DNA of 6,483 bases from JAEVLT01 sp964484065 (GTDB lineage: Bacteria > Bacillota > Bacilli > Bacillales > Cytobacillaceae), in assembly GCA_964484065.1 (NCBI GenBank), contig CAZAEW010000129.1:1-6483 (forward strand), written 5' to 3'. The notes beneath the pieces are model-generated. The model had not been told where the DNA came from. It ran no database searches and saw only the letters and a list, made by a program, of their open reading frames with translations. Shown one piece after another: positions 1 through 6,222 of this stretch. Position numbers and translations under genes: made by a program. Numbering within the stretch: the first letter of the stretch is position 1; every line of letters begins with the position of its first letter.

Positions 1-12
1 CTCTCCAAAAAA
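1..12 (-). rRNA. Extreme 5' end of 16S rRNA (partial, runs off left edge)
   Basis: Read on the minus strand, the window ends in TTTTTTGGAGAG. This matches the beginning of Bacillus 16S rRNA, where a T-rich start and GGAGAG precede the universal TTTGATCCTGGCTCAG, which would lie just outside the window. The upstream boxA, leader hairpins and tandem promoters support the call. The exact mature 5' end is inferred by analogy with B. subtilis. Confidence 0.72.
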
Positions 13-140
13 GAGTATGAGTTAGCTCATAAAATTTACGTTGGCTAGTCAAGATAACTTGACTATGTTTTTATTGTTGACGTTTTTGTTTGTTTAGTTT
101 TCAAAGATCAAAGTTACTACCCAAAGCTGTTTTAGCAGCT
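13..140 (-). other. rRNA operon leader (transcribed spacer upstream of 16S)
   Basis: This is the transcribed leader between promoter P2 and 16S rRNA, read leftward. It contains boxA (101-110), a perfect 8-bp inverted repeat with a 4-nt loop (46-53 TAGTCAAG against 58-65 CTTGACTA), a smaller hairpin next to 16S (18-22 ATGAG against 27-31 CTCAT), and a 7-bp dyad just after the expected start of transcription (123-129 AAAGCTG against 136-142 CAGCTTT). In Bacillus such leaders carry antitermination signals and the 5' half of the 16S precursor stalk cut by RNases. Which hairpin serves which purpose here is inference. No protein-coding gene is seen in it. Confidence 0.75.
101..110 (-). promoter_or_regulatory. 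boxA antitermination element of the rRNA leader
   Basis: The minus strand reads TGATCTTTGA followed by AAACTAAAC. It closely matches the Bacillus rRNA boxA (TGTTCTTTGAAAACT) and resembles the E. coli boxA (TGCTCTTTAACA). In rRNA operons boxA RNA is bound by NusB/NusE (S10), which stops premature Rho-type termination of the untranslated transcript. Its place between promoter P2 and 16S is the expected one. Confidence 0.75.
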
Positions 141-145
141 TTATT

Positions 146-174
146 AGTATATTACTTTATAGATCAGAAGTCAA
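146..174 (-). promoter_or_regulatory. rRNA operon promoter P2 (sigma-A)
   Basis: On the minus strand a -35 box TTGACT (169-174) and a -10 box TATACT (146-151) are separated by exactly 17 bp, which is near consensus for sigma-A. An A-rich stretch (TTAAAAAAGTTA) sits immediately upstream of the -35, as in UP elements of strong rRNA promoters. Transcription should begin about 7 nt beyond the -10, near 138-140. Confidence 0.85.
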
Positions 175-226
175 TAACTTTTTTAACACCTCGGTGTTTT
201 TAACTGGTTACTAACGACTGCTTGAA

Positions 227-232
227 TATAAT
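227..232 (+). promoter_or_regulatory. Possible divergent -10 box for the glycosyltransferase gene
   Basis: The plus strand has a perfect TATAAT at 227-232, which overlaps the -10 box of rRNA promoter P1 on the other strand. No good -35 lies 16-18 bp upstream (TGGTTA or CTGGTT), and the TG at 223-224 is one base off the extended -10 position. It is the best -10 I found before the gene at 395. A weaker alternative is TTTACA (274-279) with TGTATT (297-302), 17 bp apart. The rest of 260-382 holds nothing I can identify. Confidence 0.25.
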
Positions 233-257
233 ATCACTTATCTTGAGGTTTCGTCAA
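228..257 (-). promoter_or_regulatory. rRNA operon promoter P1 (sigma-A)
   Basis: On the minus strand TTGACG (252-257) and TATTAT (228-233) are 18 bp apart. A strongly A-rich tract (GTAAAAAAGAAAAAATAA, 260-277) lies directly upstream and could act as an UP element. The -10 boxes of P1 and P2 are 82 bp apart, which fits the tandem P1/P2 arrangement of Bacillus rRNA operons. Confidence 0.75.
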
Positions 258-382
258 CCGTTATTTTTTCTTTTTTACAAAGGAAACATTAATCGCTGTA
301 TTAATTTAGTTAAAGAAGGGAAACCGAATAATGTTAAATCATCTTTAAGTCGCCTTTTCTTTGTGAAAACTTTCAACCAAAT

Positions 383-388
383 AGGAGG
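383..388 (+). promoter_or_regulatory. Ribosome binding site of the GT39 gene
   Basis: AGGAGG lies 6 nt before the ATG at 395. It is a near-perfect Shine-Dalgarno sequence at good spacing and fixes the start of the glycosyltransferase. It also makes the upstream TTG-initiated open frame that overlaps this start unlikely to be a gene. Confidence 0.85.
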
Positions 389-394
389 CTGCTC

Positions 395-1864
395 ATGCGC
401 TTTTCTAATCAAAAATTAAAGATAACCTACATTTTTGCCATGATTCTTTTGCTGGCGATGGCCTTTTACAATGTCTTTTATGGATTATCAAATTTCCCCA
501 TTTTAAGCTGGGATGAAGCGAGACATGGCGTAAGCGCTTATGAAATGTTGAAGAGCGGAAATTTTTTTGTTAATACATATCGCAGTCATGTTGATTATTG
601 GAATTTAAAACCCCCGCTTAGTTTTTGGACAACCATTATCGGGTATAAGATTGCCGGGTTTAACGCGCTCGGTCTGAGACTTTTTTCGGCTGTTTCTTCA
701 TTTCTTACGATCATCATGGTTGCTGTTTTTGTCCTAAAAAAGCACGGAATGCTGGCATCGTTTATTTCAACTTTATCACTTGCTACCAGCACCCAATTTT
801 TAATTAATCACAGCTCAAGGACGGGTGATGCCGATTCCCTGTATGTCTTTCTGTTTACCGCTGCTATGCTGGCAATGCTTCTAAGTGAAGAAAATCAGCA
901 TTGGATGTACATCACGGGCGCAGCTTTTTCGTTTGCCTTTTTGACAAAAAGCTGGCACGCCGGCAATATCTTGACGATTCTCTGCTGTTACCTATTTTTA
1001 ACCAGAAAATTTAAACAACTGCCAAAACACAGCTGGTTTTTCTTAGGTTTAAGCTCAATATTGCCCGTTCTTCTCTGGCTTTTCTGCAGATATCAATATG
1101 ACGGCATTTCTTTTTTTAAAAATATGATTTTGTATGATCTCCTAAAACGCTCATCCACTTCGATAGAAGGCCATGTAGGGACAAGCACATACTACTTTGA
1201 GGTTTTATGGAGATTCTCTAAATTTTGGATTCTCTACTTAATGATGATAACACCCGTTTTTTTGTACCAAAACCTAAGCAGAGATTTTTCCAAACGCCGG
1301 AATTGGGCCTACATAACAGGAATATGCCTTTGGCTCACTATTCCCTTCACTCTTTACACGTTTGCAGAAACAAAAATTAGATGGTACATTCTTCCGATAT
1401 ATCCTATTTTATCTATTATTATAGGTGTCATGACGAGCAGCATTCTGCAAGGGACTAAACAATTCGGGAGATTCGCGTTAGTACCGCTGATGATCTGTTG
1501 CTCCTTTCTCTATGAAACAAAAATCGCCACTTTCATCAAACATCCAAGTCCAATCTTTCATGTCAGCTTAGTCCAAAAACTGGCAGGCTTCGATGACATA
1601 AAAGGTTACAATTTATTCAAGTACCATCAGGCAAAAAAGGTAAAGTGGCCGCAAAATGCCATTTTAGCTGCTGAACTCTATGGTGACTTACACGTCAAAA
1701 ACGGTAATTTCGAGGATTTTTTGCAGAATAATAGAGGTTTGCTTTTAATAAAGAGAGGAAAGAGCGCTAAACAAATCATTGATTCCTACCAACTATCAAT
1801 TCTAGCCTCAAATCAGTGGGGTTATATTGTCTGTAAGAAAGAAATCCTTCAAAAAATCCGCTAA
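395..1864 (+). CDS. GT39-family (PMT/ArnT-like) membrane glycosyltransferase
   Basis: This 489-residue integral membrane protein resembles GT-C glycosyltransferases of the PMT/ArnT type (family 39), which transfer a sugar from a polyprenyl-phosphate carrier to an acceptor on the outer face of the membrane. I see about 10-11 hydrophobic segments in residues 11-375, followed by a mostly polar C-terminal part (376-489). Family-type motifs are Asp40-Glu41 in DEARHG, in the first extracytoplasmic loop and the likely catalytic acid site, KPPL at 72-75, TGDAD at 143-147, LTKSWHAG at 183-190, and TKIRWYILPIYP at 326-337. These recall the KPP, FLTKG and TK..YLLP.YP motifs of ArnT relatives. The start is set by AGGAGG 6 nt upstream. 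The gene stands alone, divergent from the rRNA operon. No GT2 carrier synthase or flippase is adjacent in the window, so donor and acceptor (teichoic acid, glycan or protein) are unknown. The sequence is visibly more AT-rich than ptsG. The family is fairly sure, the substrate is not. Confidence 0.82.
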   Translation: MRFSNQKLKITYIFAMILLLAMAFYNVFYGLSNFPILSWDEARHGVSAYEMLKSGNFFVNTYRSHVDYWNLKPPLSFWTTIIGYKIAGFNALGLRLFSAVSSFLTIIMVAVFVLKKHGMLASFISTLSLATSTQFLINHSSRTGDADSLYVFLFTAAMLAMLLSEENQHWMYITGAAFSFAFLTKSWHAGNILTILCCYLFLTRKFKQLPKHSWFFLGLSSILPVLLWLFCRYQYDGISFFKNMILYDLLKRSSTSIEGHVGTSTYYFEVLWRFSKFWILYLMMITPVFLYQNLSRDFSKRRNWAYITGICLWLTIPFTLYTFAETKIRWYILPIYPILSIIIGVMTSSILQGTKQFGRFALVPLMICCSFLYETKIATFIKHPSPIFHVSLVQKLAGFDDIKGYNLFKYHQAKKVKWPQNAILAAELYGDLHVKNGNFEDFLQNNRGLLLIKRGKSAKQIIDSYQLSILASNQWGYIVCKKEILQKIR

Positions 1865-1872
1865 AATCAAAC

Positions 1873-1898
1873 AGGGCTTGACCATAGCGGCAAGCCCT
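1873..1898 (-). terminator. Hairpin between convergent genes, probable terminator of the serine hydrolase
   Basis: AGGGCTTG (1873-1880) and CAAGCCCT (1891-1898) form an 8-bp GC-rich stem with a 10-nt loop. Read leftward the stem is followed by GTTTGATTTT, a moderate U-rich tail, so it should end the hydrolase transcript. Read rightward it is followed by AAAAATAC, so it is not a canonical intrinsic terminator for the glycosyltransferase. The stem overlaps the last two bases of the hydrolase stop codon. Confidence 0.6.
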
Positions 1899-3012
1899 AA
1901 AAATACTGCTGAAAAAACCAAAATCGTTTCTGTAAACAAATAGATGCCAGTTCCCTTGTTAATGCACCTGAATTCCACGAACCGTTATTATTTGATAGAA
2001 CGATAACCGTTACCCTTTGATTGATAAAATCCACCATTTCCGCTTTAAAGCCTGGTAAATTCCCGTTGTGTTCGATCATCGGCAGCCCGAAGCTAATCAT
2101 ATTATTGGCTGTATTCCATCCATAGCCATATCGAAAGACACCCCAGCGAGCACTGTCAATATACCCTTGCTCCAGCTTCTTTTCTTCCCGTGGCGGAAGA
2201 AGTTTATGATTATGAATGGCATTATCGTATTTTAACAAATCCCCAACCGTAGATATCATATCTCCGGCGCCCGCCAGCTGGCTTTCATCTTCCGTCATAT
2301 CATCTCTCTTCATATTTCGGTAACCGACAGCAAGCTTCTTAGCGTCCATTTTGCTCAAATAGGTGTGGTTCATTCCTGCTATTTTAAAAATATGATCCCT
2401 AAAATACCCTTGGTAGCTTTCACCGGAAACTTTTTCAATAATATAAGCGAGAATCATATACCCAGTGTTGGAATATTGGTACTTTGAACCAGGCGTAAAA
2501 GACAGCTTCTGTGTGCCCATCAGCCTGATAAAGTCGGCTAATGTGATAGGCTTCTTGGGATCCGTCAGCTCAAAATGGTTTGCAACCCCCGAACTGTGTG
2601 TTAATAAAGAATGGATGGTTATTTTATTTCCTTCTTTAAAGGAGGGGATGTATTTCGAGATCGGATCTTTTGTACTTAACTTTCCTTGATCCTCCAGCTG
2701 CAGAATGGCTAATGCCGTGAATGATTTTGTTAAGGAAGCAATACGATATTGCGTCTCAAGCTGATTCGAAATTTGCAAATCAGCATCAGCCATTCCATAT
2801 CCTTTTCGAAAAAGGACTTTTCCATCCTTCGCGACAAGAACCGTTCCATTAAACTTTTCACCAGATGCTTTCTTATCCATAAAAGCAGCCAGTTTTTCAG
2901 GAAGAGACCCTTTTAGCTCAGAATGCCGTGTACTCCCAAGTGATACGAAAATAAGAAATGCCAATAGAAAGACGCTGCCAAAAAGGATAAACCGCCGCAT
3001 GAGTTTTTTCAT
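1897..3012 (-). CDS. Membrane-anchored serine hydrolase, beta-lactamase/class C PBP family
   Basis: This 371-residue protein belongs to the beta-lactamase-related serine hydrolases (Pfam Beta-lactamase; class C beta-lactamases, DD-peptidases, esterases). A basic N-terminus (MKKLMRRF) and hydrophobic residues 8-26 give a signal peptide or anchor with no lipobox Cys, so the catalytic domain should face outward. The three active-site motifs are present: SLTK at 93-96 (Ser93 nucleophile, Lys96), YSN at 180-182, and HNG at 315-317 in place of the KTG box, as is common in this family. LLTHSSG (136-142) and GAGDMISTVGDLL (248-260) are further family signatures. AGGA lies 8 nt before the ATG. The gene follows the ptsG terminator in the same direction and seems to have its own promoter. 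Motifs alone do not tell a D-Ala-D-Ala carboxypeptidase from an esterase or another peptidase. Its short aromatic C-terminus (RFWFFQQYF) is not a recognised motif. Confidence 0.85.
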   Translation of the reverse strand: MKKLMRRFILFGSVFLLAFLIFVSLGSTRHSELKGSLPEKLAAFMDKKASGEKFNGTVLVAKDGKVLFRKGYGMADADLQISNQLETQYRIASLTKSFTALAILQLEDQGKLSTKDPISKYIPSFKEGNKITIHSLLTHSSGVANHFELTDPKKPITLADFIRLMGTQKLSFTPGSKYQYSNTGYMILAYIIEKVSGESYQGYFRDHIFKIAGMNHTYLSKMDAKKLAVGYRNMKRDDMTEDESQLAGAGDMISTVGDLLKYDNAIHNHKLLPPREEKKLEQGYIDSARWGVFRYGYGWNTANNMISFGLPMIEHNGNLPGFKAEMVDFINQRVTVIVLSNNNGSWNSGALTRELASICLQKRFWFFQQYF

Positions 3013-3050
3013 TAATCGTTTCCTGCCTTTAAAAAATCCATCATTTCAAC

Positions 3051-3079
3051 ATTATAGTACATGCCGGTAAAAAAACAAA
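3051..3079 (-). promoter_or_regulatory. Candidate promoter of the serine hydrolase gene
   Basis: On the minus strand a perfect TATAAT (3051-3056) lies about 40 nt before the hydrolase start. The matching -35 region 17 bp upstream reads TTTGTT, which is weak and lies inside the T-run of the ptsG terminator. The -10 is convincing and the -35 is not, so an activator or low basal activity is possible. Confidence 0.4.
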
Positions 3080-3107
3080 AAACCGGCGCCTGGAAATCAG
3101 GCACCGG
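3069..3107 (-). terminator. Strong intrinsic terminator of ptsG
   Basis: Read leftward from the ptsG stop, CCGGTGCCTG (3098-3107) pairs with CAGGCGCCGG (3083-3092) through 10 bp with one G-U pair and a 5-nt loop. The stem can be extended by flanking A-U pairs. It is followed by TTTTTTGTTTTTTT. It starts 10 bases after the stop codon and should separate ptsG from the hydrolase. Confidence 0.92.
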
Positions 3108-3117
3108 CTTTGAATTA

Positions 3118-5190
3118 TTATTTTGTAATTTTTACAATGTTTTCTTCTTTAAGATTGACCAATCCTTGTTTTTGAATAACGACTTTTTCACCTTCAGCCA
3201 AGTTCGTGAAAACGATTGGAGTAATCGTTGAAGTCGCATGTTCTTTCACATAGTCCAGATCAACTTTTAATAATGGCTGGCCTTTTTCAACACGGGCATT
3301 TTCCTCAACAAGTGTTTCAAAGCCCTCGCCTTTAAGGTTCACCGTATCAATACCAACATGGATCAAAATTTCAAGACCGTTATCAGAAAGAATGCCGATG
3401 GCATGTTTTGTCGGGAACAGGTTGACAATTTTTCCGTCAACAGGTGAAACGATTGTTCCTTCAGTTGGTTCGATAGCAAAGCCATCACCCATCATCTTAC
3501 CTGCAAAAACTTGGTCAGGTACTTCTGTAATTGGTTTGATCTTCCCTTTAACCGGTGCGACTAAAGCATCGTCACCTTTGCGGACGGATTGAAGCGCATC
3601 AGGATTCACTTCTTCAATTTGCTGCTGAACACCTTTTTCAGGAGACGGTACAGCTGCTACCCGCGGTCTTTTTCCATCCATAATGTCTTTCATTTGACCT
3701 TTAATGGTTTCAGAACGAGGTCCAAAGATTGCCTGAATGTTGTTTCCAACCTCAAGGACACCTGCAGCGCCAAGCTTTTTCAAACGATTCTTATCGACAT
3801 TTTTAATATCATTAACAGAAACACGTAAGCGTGTAATACAAGCATCTAAATGAGCAATATTTTGTTTGCCGCCCATTGCATCTAAAATATCGGCAGCAAG
3901 ATCACTTCCTTTAGCATTGCCTGCAGTCGTTTCTTCCTCTTCCTCCAACTCACGGCCTGGAGTTTTCAAGTCAAACTTACGGATCGCAAAACGGAAGCCG
4001 AAATAGTAAATCACTGCGAAGACTAAACCAACCGGGATTACTAACCAAGCATGTGTCTGCGGGTTAATCAAACCGAATAAAATGTAGTCAATTAAACCGC
4101 CGGAGAATGTCATCCCGATTTTAACATTTAACAAATGCATCGTCATAAATGAAAGACCGGCAAAAATACAGTGAATACCGAATAATACTGGCGCAACAAA
4201 CAAGAAAGAGAATTCAATTGGTTCTGTAATACCTGTTAAGAATGATGTTAAACCTGCAGAGAACATCAAACCGGCTACAAAAGTTTTCTTTTCCGGTCTT
4301 GCTTCATGATAAATCGCTAAAGCTGCAGCCGGAAGACCGAACATCATGAATGGATATTTACCAGTTGTAAATGTTCCGGCAGTCAGGTTCTGAACGCCAT
4401 CTTTAATTTGTTCCATGAAAATGCGTTGGTCACCGTGAACAATTTGTCCGGCATGATTTGTGTAGCTGCCGAACTCATACCAGAATGGTGCATACCAAAT
4501 GTGGTGCAATCCAAACGGAATTAGCGAACGCTCAATGACACCAAAGATAAATGCTGATAAAGTTAGGTTTGCATCTACCATGTGTGTTGAGAAATAGTTC
4601 AAGCCATATTGGATTGGAGGCCAGATTACAATCATAAGAAGACCTAATACAACCGCACTAGCTGCTGTAACAATCGGCACAAAACGTTTTCCAGCGAAGA
4701 ATCCAAGATATGACGGTAATTCAATTTCAAAAAACCTATTGTACATAGATGCTGCGATAATACCAACGATAATACCGCCGAAAACCCCTGTTTGAAGCGT
4801 CGGGATACCAAGAACTGATGCATAGCTTTGCGGATGCTTTGCTAAAGCAGCTGCATCGATACCAAGAGCAGTTCCCATTGTTGCATTCATAATGAGGAAA
4901 CCAACGATTGCTGCAAGTCCTGCAACCCCTTCTCCTCCAGCAAGACCGACAGAAACCCCAACCGCAAAAAGAAGCGCTAAGTTTCCAAAGATCACACTGC
5001 CTGCTTGTTCCATAATTTTCGCAACCATTGCAATCGCATGGTTATCAAGGAACGGTGCTAAATTTAATAATGTTGGGTTTTGAAGAGCATTACCAAGTGC
5101 AAGCAAGATACCTGCAGCTGGCAAAATCGCAACTGGCAGCATAAGTGCCTTACCAACCTTTTGCAATACGCCAAAAGCATTTTTAAACAT
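3118..5190 (-). CDS. ptsG: PTS glucose-specific transporter, EIICBA (PtsG)
   Basis: The 690-residue PTS permease takes up glucose and releases glucose 6-phosphate inside, using phosphate passed from PEP through EI and HPr. Domain order is C-B-A as in B. subtilis PtsG. EIIC (about 1-410) is hydrophobic with the glucose-family motifs GLHHIWYAPFWYEFG (227-241) and GITEPIEF (320-327). A Glu-rich linker (about 412-428) leads to EIIB (about 430-508) with phosphorylated Cys451 in LDACITRLRV. A second linker leads to EIIA (about 545-690) with His611 in ILIHVGIDTV as the phospho-site and His596 as its partner, 15 residues apart like His75/His90 of E. coli EIIA-Glc. AGGAGGT (5198-5204) precedes the ATG. 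The length is normal and all key residues are present. Expression should depend on GlcT through the leader just upstream. In B. subtilis ptsH-ptsI follow; here a strong terminator does. A close relative for glucosamine or N-acetylglucosamine is less likely, given the adjacent glcT and RAT. Confidence 0.95.
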   Translation of the reverse strand: MFKNAFGVLQKVGKALMLPVAILPAAGILLALGNALQNPTLLNLAPFLDNHAIAMVAKIMEQAGSVIFGNLALLFAVGVSVGLAGGEGVAGLAAIVGFLIMNATMGTALGIDAAALAKHPQSYASVLGIPTLQTGVFGGIIVGIIAASMYNRFFEIELPSYLGFFAGKRFVPIVTAASAVVLGLLMIVIWPPIQYGLNYFSTHMVDANLTLSAFIFGVIERSLIPFGLHHIWYAPFWYEFGSYTNHAGQIVHGDQRIFMEQIKDGVQNLTAGTFTTGKYPFMMFGLPAAALAIYHEARPEKKTFVAGLMFSAGLTSFLTGITEPIEFSFLFVAPVLFGIHCIFAGLSFMTMHLLNVKIGMTFSGGLIDYILFGLINPQTHAWLVIPVGLVFAVIYYFGFRFAIRKFDLKTPGRELEEEEETTAGNAKGSDLAADILDAMGGKQNIAHLDACITRLRVSVNDIKNVDKNRLKKLGAAGVLEVGNNIQAIFGPRSETIKGQMKDIMDGKRPRVAAVPSPEKGVQQQIEEVNPDALQSVRKGDDALVAPVKGKIKPITEVPDQVFAGKMMGDGFAIEPTEGTIVSPVDGKIVNLFPTKHAIGILSDNGLEILIHVGIDTVNLKGEGFETLVEENARVEKGQPLLKVDLDYVKEHATSTITPIVFTNLAEGEKVVIQKQGLVNLKEENIVKITK

Positions 5191-5225
5191 AAGATAGACC
5201 TCCTAAATTTTTCTTTTTTTGGCTC

Positions 5226-5239
5226 ATTAAGCGTTTACA
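5226..5239 (-). promoter_or_regulatory. Candidate cre (CcpA operator) in the ptsG leader
   Basis: The minus strand reads TGTAAACGCTTAAT, matching the catabolite-responsive element consensus (TGWAANCGNTNWCA) at all but the last two positions. It lies downstream of the GlcT-controlled terminator and about 20 nt before the ptsG ribosome binding site. From there CcpA could only act as a roadblock to elongation, if it acts at all. The match may be chance, since no binding data are available. Confidence 0.42.
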
Positions 5240-5246
5240 TTCCTTA

Positions 5247-5343
5247 GAAAAATCAAAAAAGGCATGAGTATAAGATAACAAAATTCAAGTTATAGGTATA
5301 AATTACCCATAAACTTAAATTTTATTATTACTTTACTCATGCC
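5247..5343 (-). terminator. GlcT-controlled terminator ahead of ptsG
   Basis: Read leftward, GGCATGAGTA (5334-5343) pairs perfectly with TACTCATGCC (5261-5270) and is followed by TTTTTTGATTTTTC (5247-5260), a clear intrinsic terminator in the untranslated leader. The 5' arm overlaps the 3' part of the RAT, so the two structures exclude each other. The interior is also paired: 5312-5328 with 5275-5291 (17 pairs including G-U), and an apical GGTA/TACC helix (5304-5307, 5295-5298). The whole 5261-5343 region can fold as one long hairpin. Confidence 0.92.
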
Positions 5344-5362
5344 TGATCGAATCAGTAACACG
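5334..5362 (-). promoter_or_regulatory. RAT, the ribonucleic antiterminator bound by GlcT
   Basis: The minus strand reads ACGTGTTACTGATTCGATC followed by AGGCATGAGTA. From memory it is nearly identical to the B. subtilis ptsG RAT. The apical stem CTGAT/ATCAG with loop TCG is at 5343-5355, and TTACT/AGTAA can close the base with internal loops between. Its 3' part is the 5' arm of the terminator. GlcT binding to this hairpin stabilises it and allows read-through into ptsG. The adjacent glcT gene supports the call. Confidence 0.92.
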
Positions 5363-5367
5363 TAAAA

Positions 5368-5373
5368 ATAATA
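5368..5373 (-). promoter_or_regulatory. Possible -10 box of the ptsG promoter
   Basis: TATTAT on the minus strand lies between the glcT stop codon and the RAT, so a transcript would start just at or before the RAT. No recognisable -35 is found 16-18 bp upstream, within the end of glcT. ptsG could instead be reached by read-through from glcT, since no terminator separates glcT from the RAT. Confidence 0.35.
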
Positions 5374-5374
5374 G

Positions 5375-6217
5375 CTATTTAATTTTCTTTTGGAGCCTTT
5401 GCAGATGCATCGTTAAATAAACAGCTTCTGCATCTAACACAGGTTTTTTTAATGTTTGCTGCATCACTTTAATGAGCTTCCATGAAAGATTATAGCATAG
5501 AGGATATTCCTCTTTCAATAGGGAAGATATTTTTTCTGGTTCTTCCACCCGTTCCCCTTTGACAACCCTTTCAATTGTATAGCGAAGATGTCTCACAAGC
5601 CGCATATAATCGGTGCTTTCTTTGTCAATTTGAAACTCGAGCTGTTCTTCAATCATTTCAACAAGCCTGCTGATGAGCTGGGAATGCTGGTTTACATCTG
5701 AAAGATTTTTGTGTGTGACTGCACTGTGAATATGCAAAGCAATAAAGCCCACTTCTCCGACAGGAAGGTGAACACCCGTTTTTTCTTTAATTAATTCGAC
5801 GACATCCAAAGCAATTTCATATTCAAACCGATAAAGCGTTTTCGTTTCTATCAAAAATGGATTGGTAATTTCCATCCCTTGCGACATCCTTGTGATCGCA
5901 AACATTAAATGGTCCGTCAAAGCGACGTGGATATGTTCATTTAATTCGCAATTTGCCCTTTGTTTAATTAGTTCAATGGCGGAAATGAATACCTCTAACA
6001 AATCACTGTCAATAAACGGGAGCAATTTCAAATAATTTTCTTGAACCTTTTCGTTTTTTAAGACAAATGTTTTTTCCGCCGAGCTCATATCGATCGAATC
6101 ACCGTGTTTTCGATTGAACCCAATGCCTTTGCCAATTAATACAACCTCTTCATATGCAGGATGAATGGCAATCAATACATTGTTATTCAGCACCTTATCA
6201 ATCTGCAATGTTGTCAT
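5375..6217 (-). CDS. glcT: Transcription antiterminator GlcT (BglG/SacY family)
   Basis: This RNA-binding antiterminator controls ptsG and acts in the cytoplasm. I start it at the ATG at 6217 (280 residues) because GAGGAG lies 5 nt before it. An in-frame TTG at 6235 would put that site inside the coding region. Domains are the RNA-binding CAT domain (1 to about 57; KVLNNNVLIA at 8-17, VLIGKGIGF at 26-34), PRD1 (about 65-170; LNEHIHVALTDH at 92-103 with His95, His97 and His103, and LHIHSAV at 161-167), and PRD2 (about 175-280; RLVRHLRYTIER at 206-217 with His210, and YLTMHLQRL at 267-275 with His271). In B. subtilis, EII-Glc phosphorylates PRD1 to inactivate GlcT and HPr can modify PRD2; the conserved histidines make the same control likely here. 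Glucose transport drains phosphate, GlcT becomes active and binds the RAT. The protein is full length, and the neighbouring ptsG with its RAT identifies it as GlcT rather than LicT or SacY. Confidence 0.94.
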   Translation of the reverse strand: MTTLQIDKVLNNNVLIAIHPAYEEVVLIGKGIGFNRKHGDSIDMSSAEKTFVLKNEKVQENYLKLLPFIDSDLLEVFISAIELIKQRANCELNEHIHVALTDHLMFAITRMSQGMEITNPFLIETKTLYRFEYEIALDVVELIKEKTGVHLPVGEVGFIALHIHSAVTHKNLSDVNQHSQLISRLVEMIEEQLEFQIDKESTDYMRLVRHLRYTIERVVKGERVEEPEKISSLLKEEYPLCYNLSWKLIKVMQQTLKKPVLDAEAVYLTMHLQRLQKKIK

Positions 6218-6222
6218 AACTT

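Noticed and set aside
184..198. Small hairpin AACAC-CTCG-GTGTT followed by a short T-run on the plus strand, as a terminator
   Set aside because: The stem is only 5 bp and it lies between the two rRNA promoters with no plus-strand gene before it. It more likely belongs to the A/T-rich promoter spacing or is chance.
222..419. Open frame of 65 codons starting at TTG and overlapping the glycosyltransferase start
   Set aside because: It has no ribosome binding site, overlaps rRNA promoter P1 and the AGGAGG of the real gene, and its translation resembles no protein family.
2465..2689. Plus-strand open frame inside the serine hydrolase gene
   Set aside because: It is antisense to a gene with intact catalytic motifs, has no ribosome binding site and no recognisable product.
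3392..3828. Two plus-strand open frames antisense to the EIIB/EIIA part of ptsG
   Set aside because: They are antisense shadows of well-conserved coding sequence, without start signals.
4892..5083. Plus-strand open frame opposite the start of ptsG, rich in Pro, Ala and Thr
   Set aside because: The composition simply mirrors the Gly/Ala-rich EIIC codons on the other strand, and no ribosome binding site is present.
3118..6217. glcT-ptsG as a novel regulatory system
   Set aside because: The domains, RAT and terminator overlap reproduce the known B. subtilis GlcT/ptsG antitermination module. Only the details listed as findings differ.
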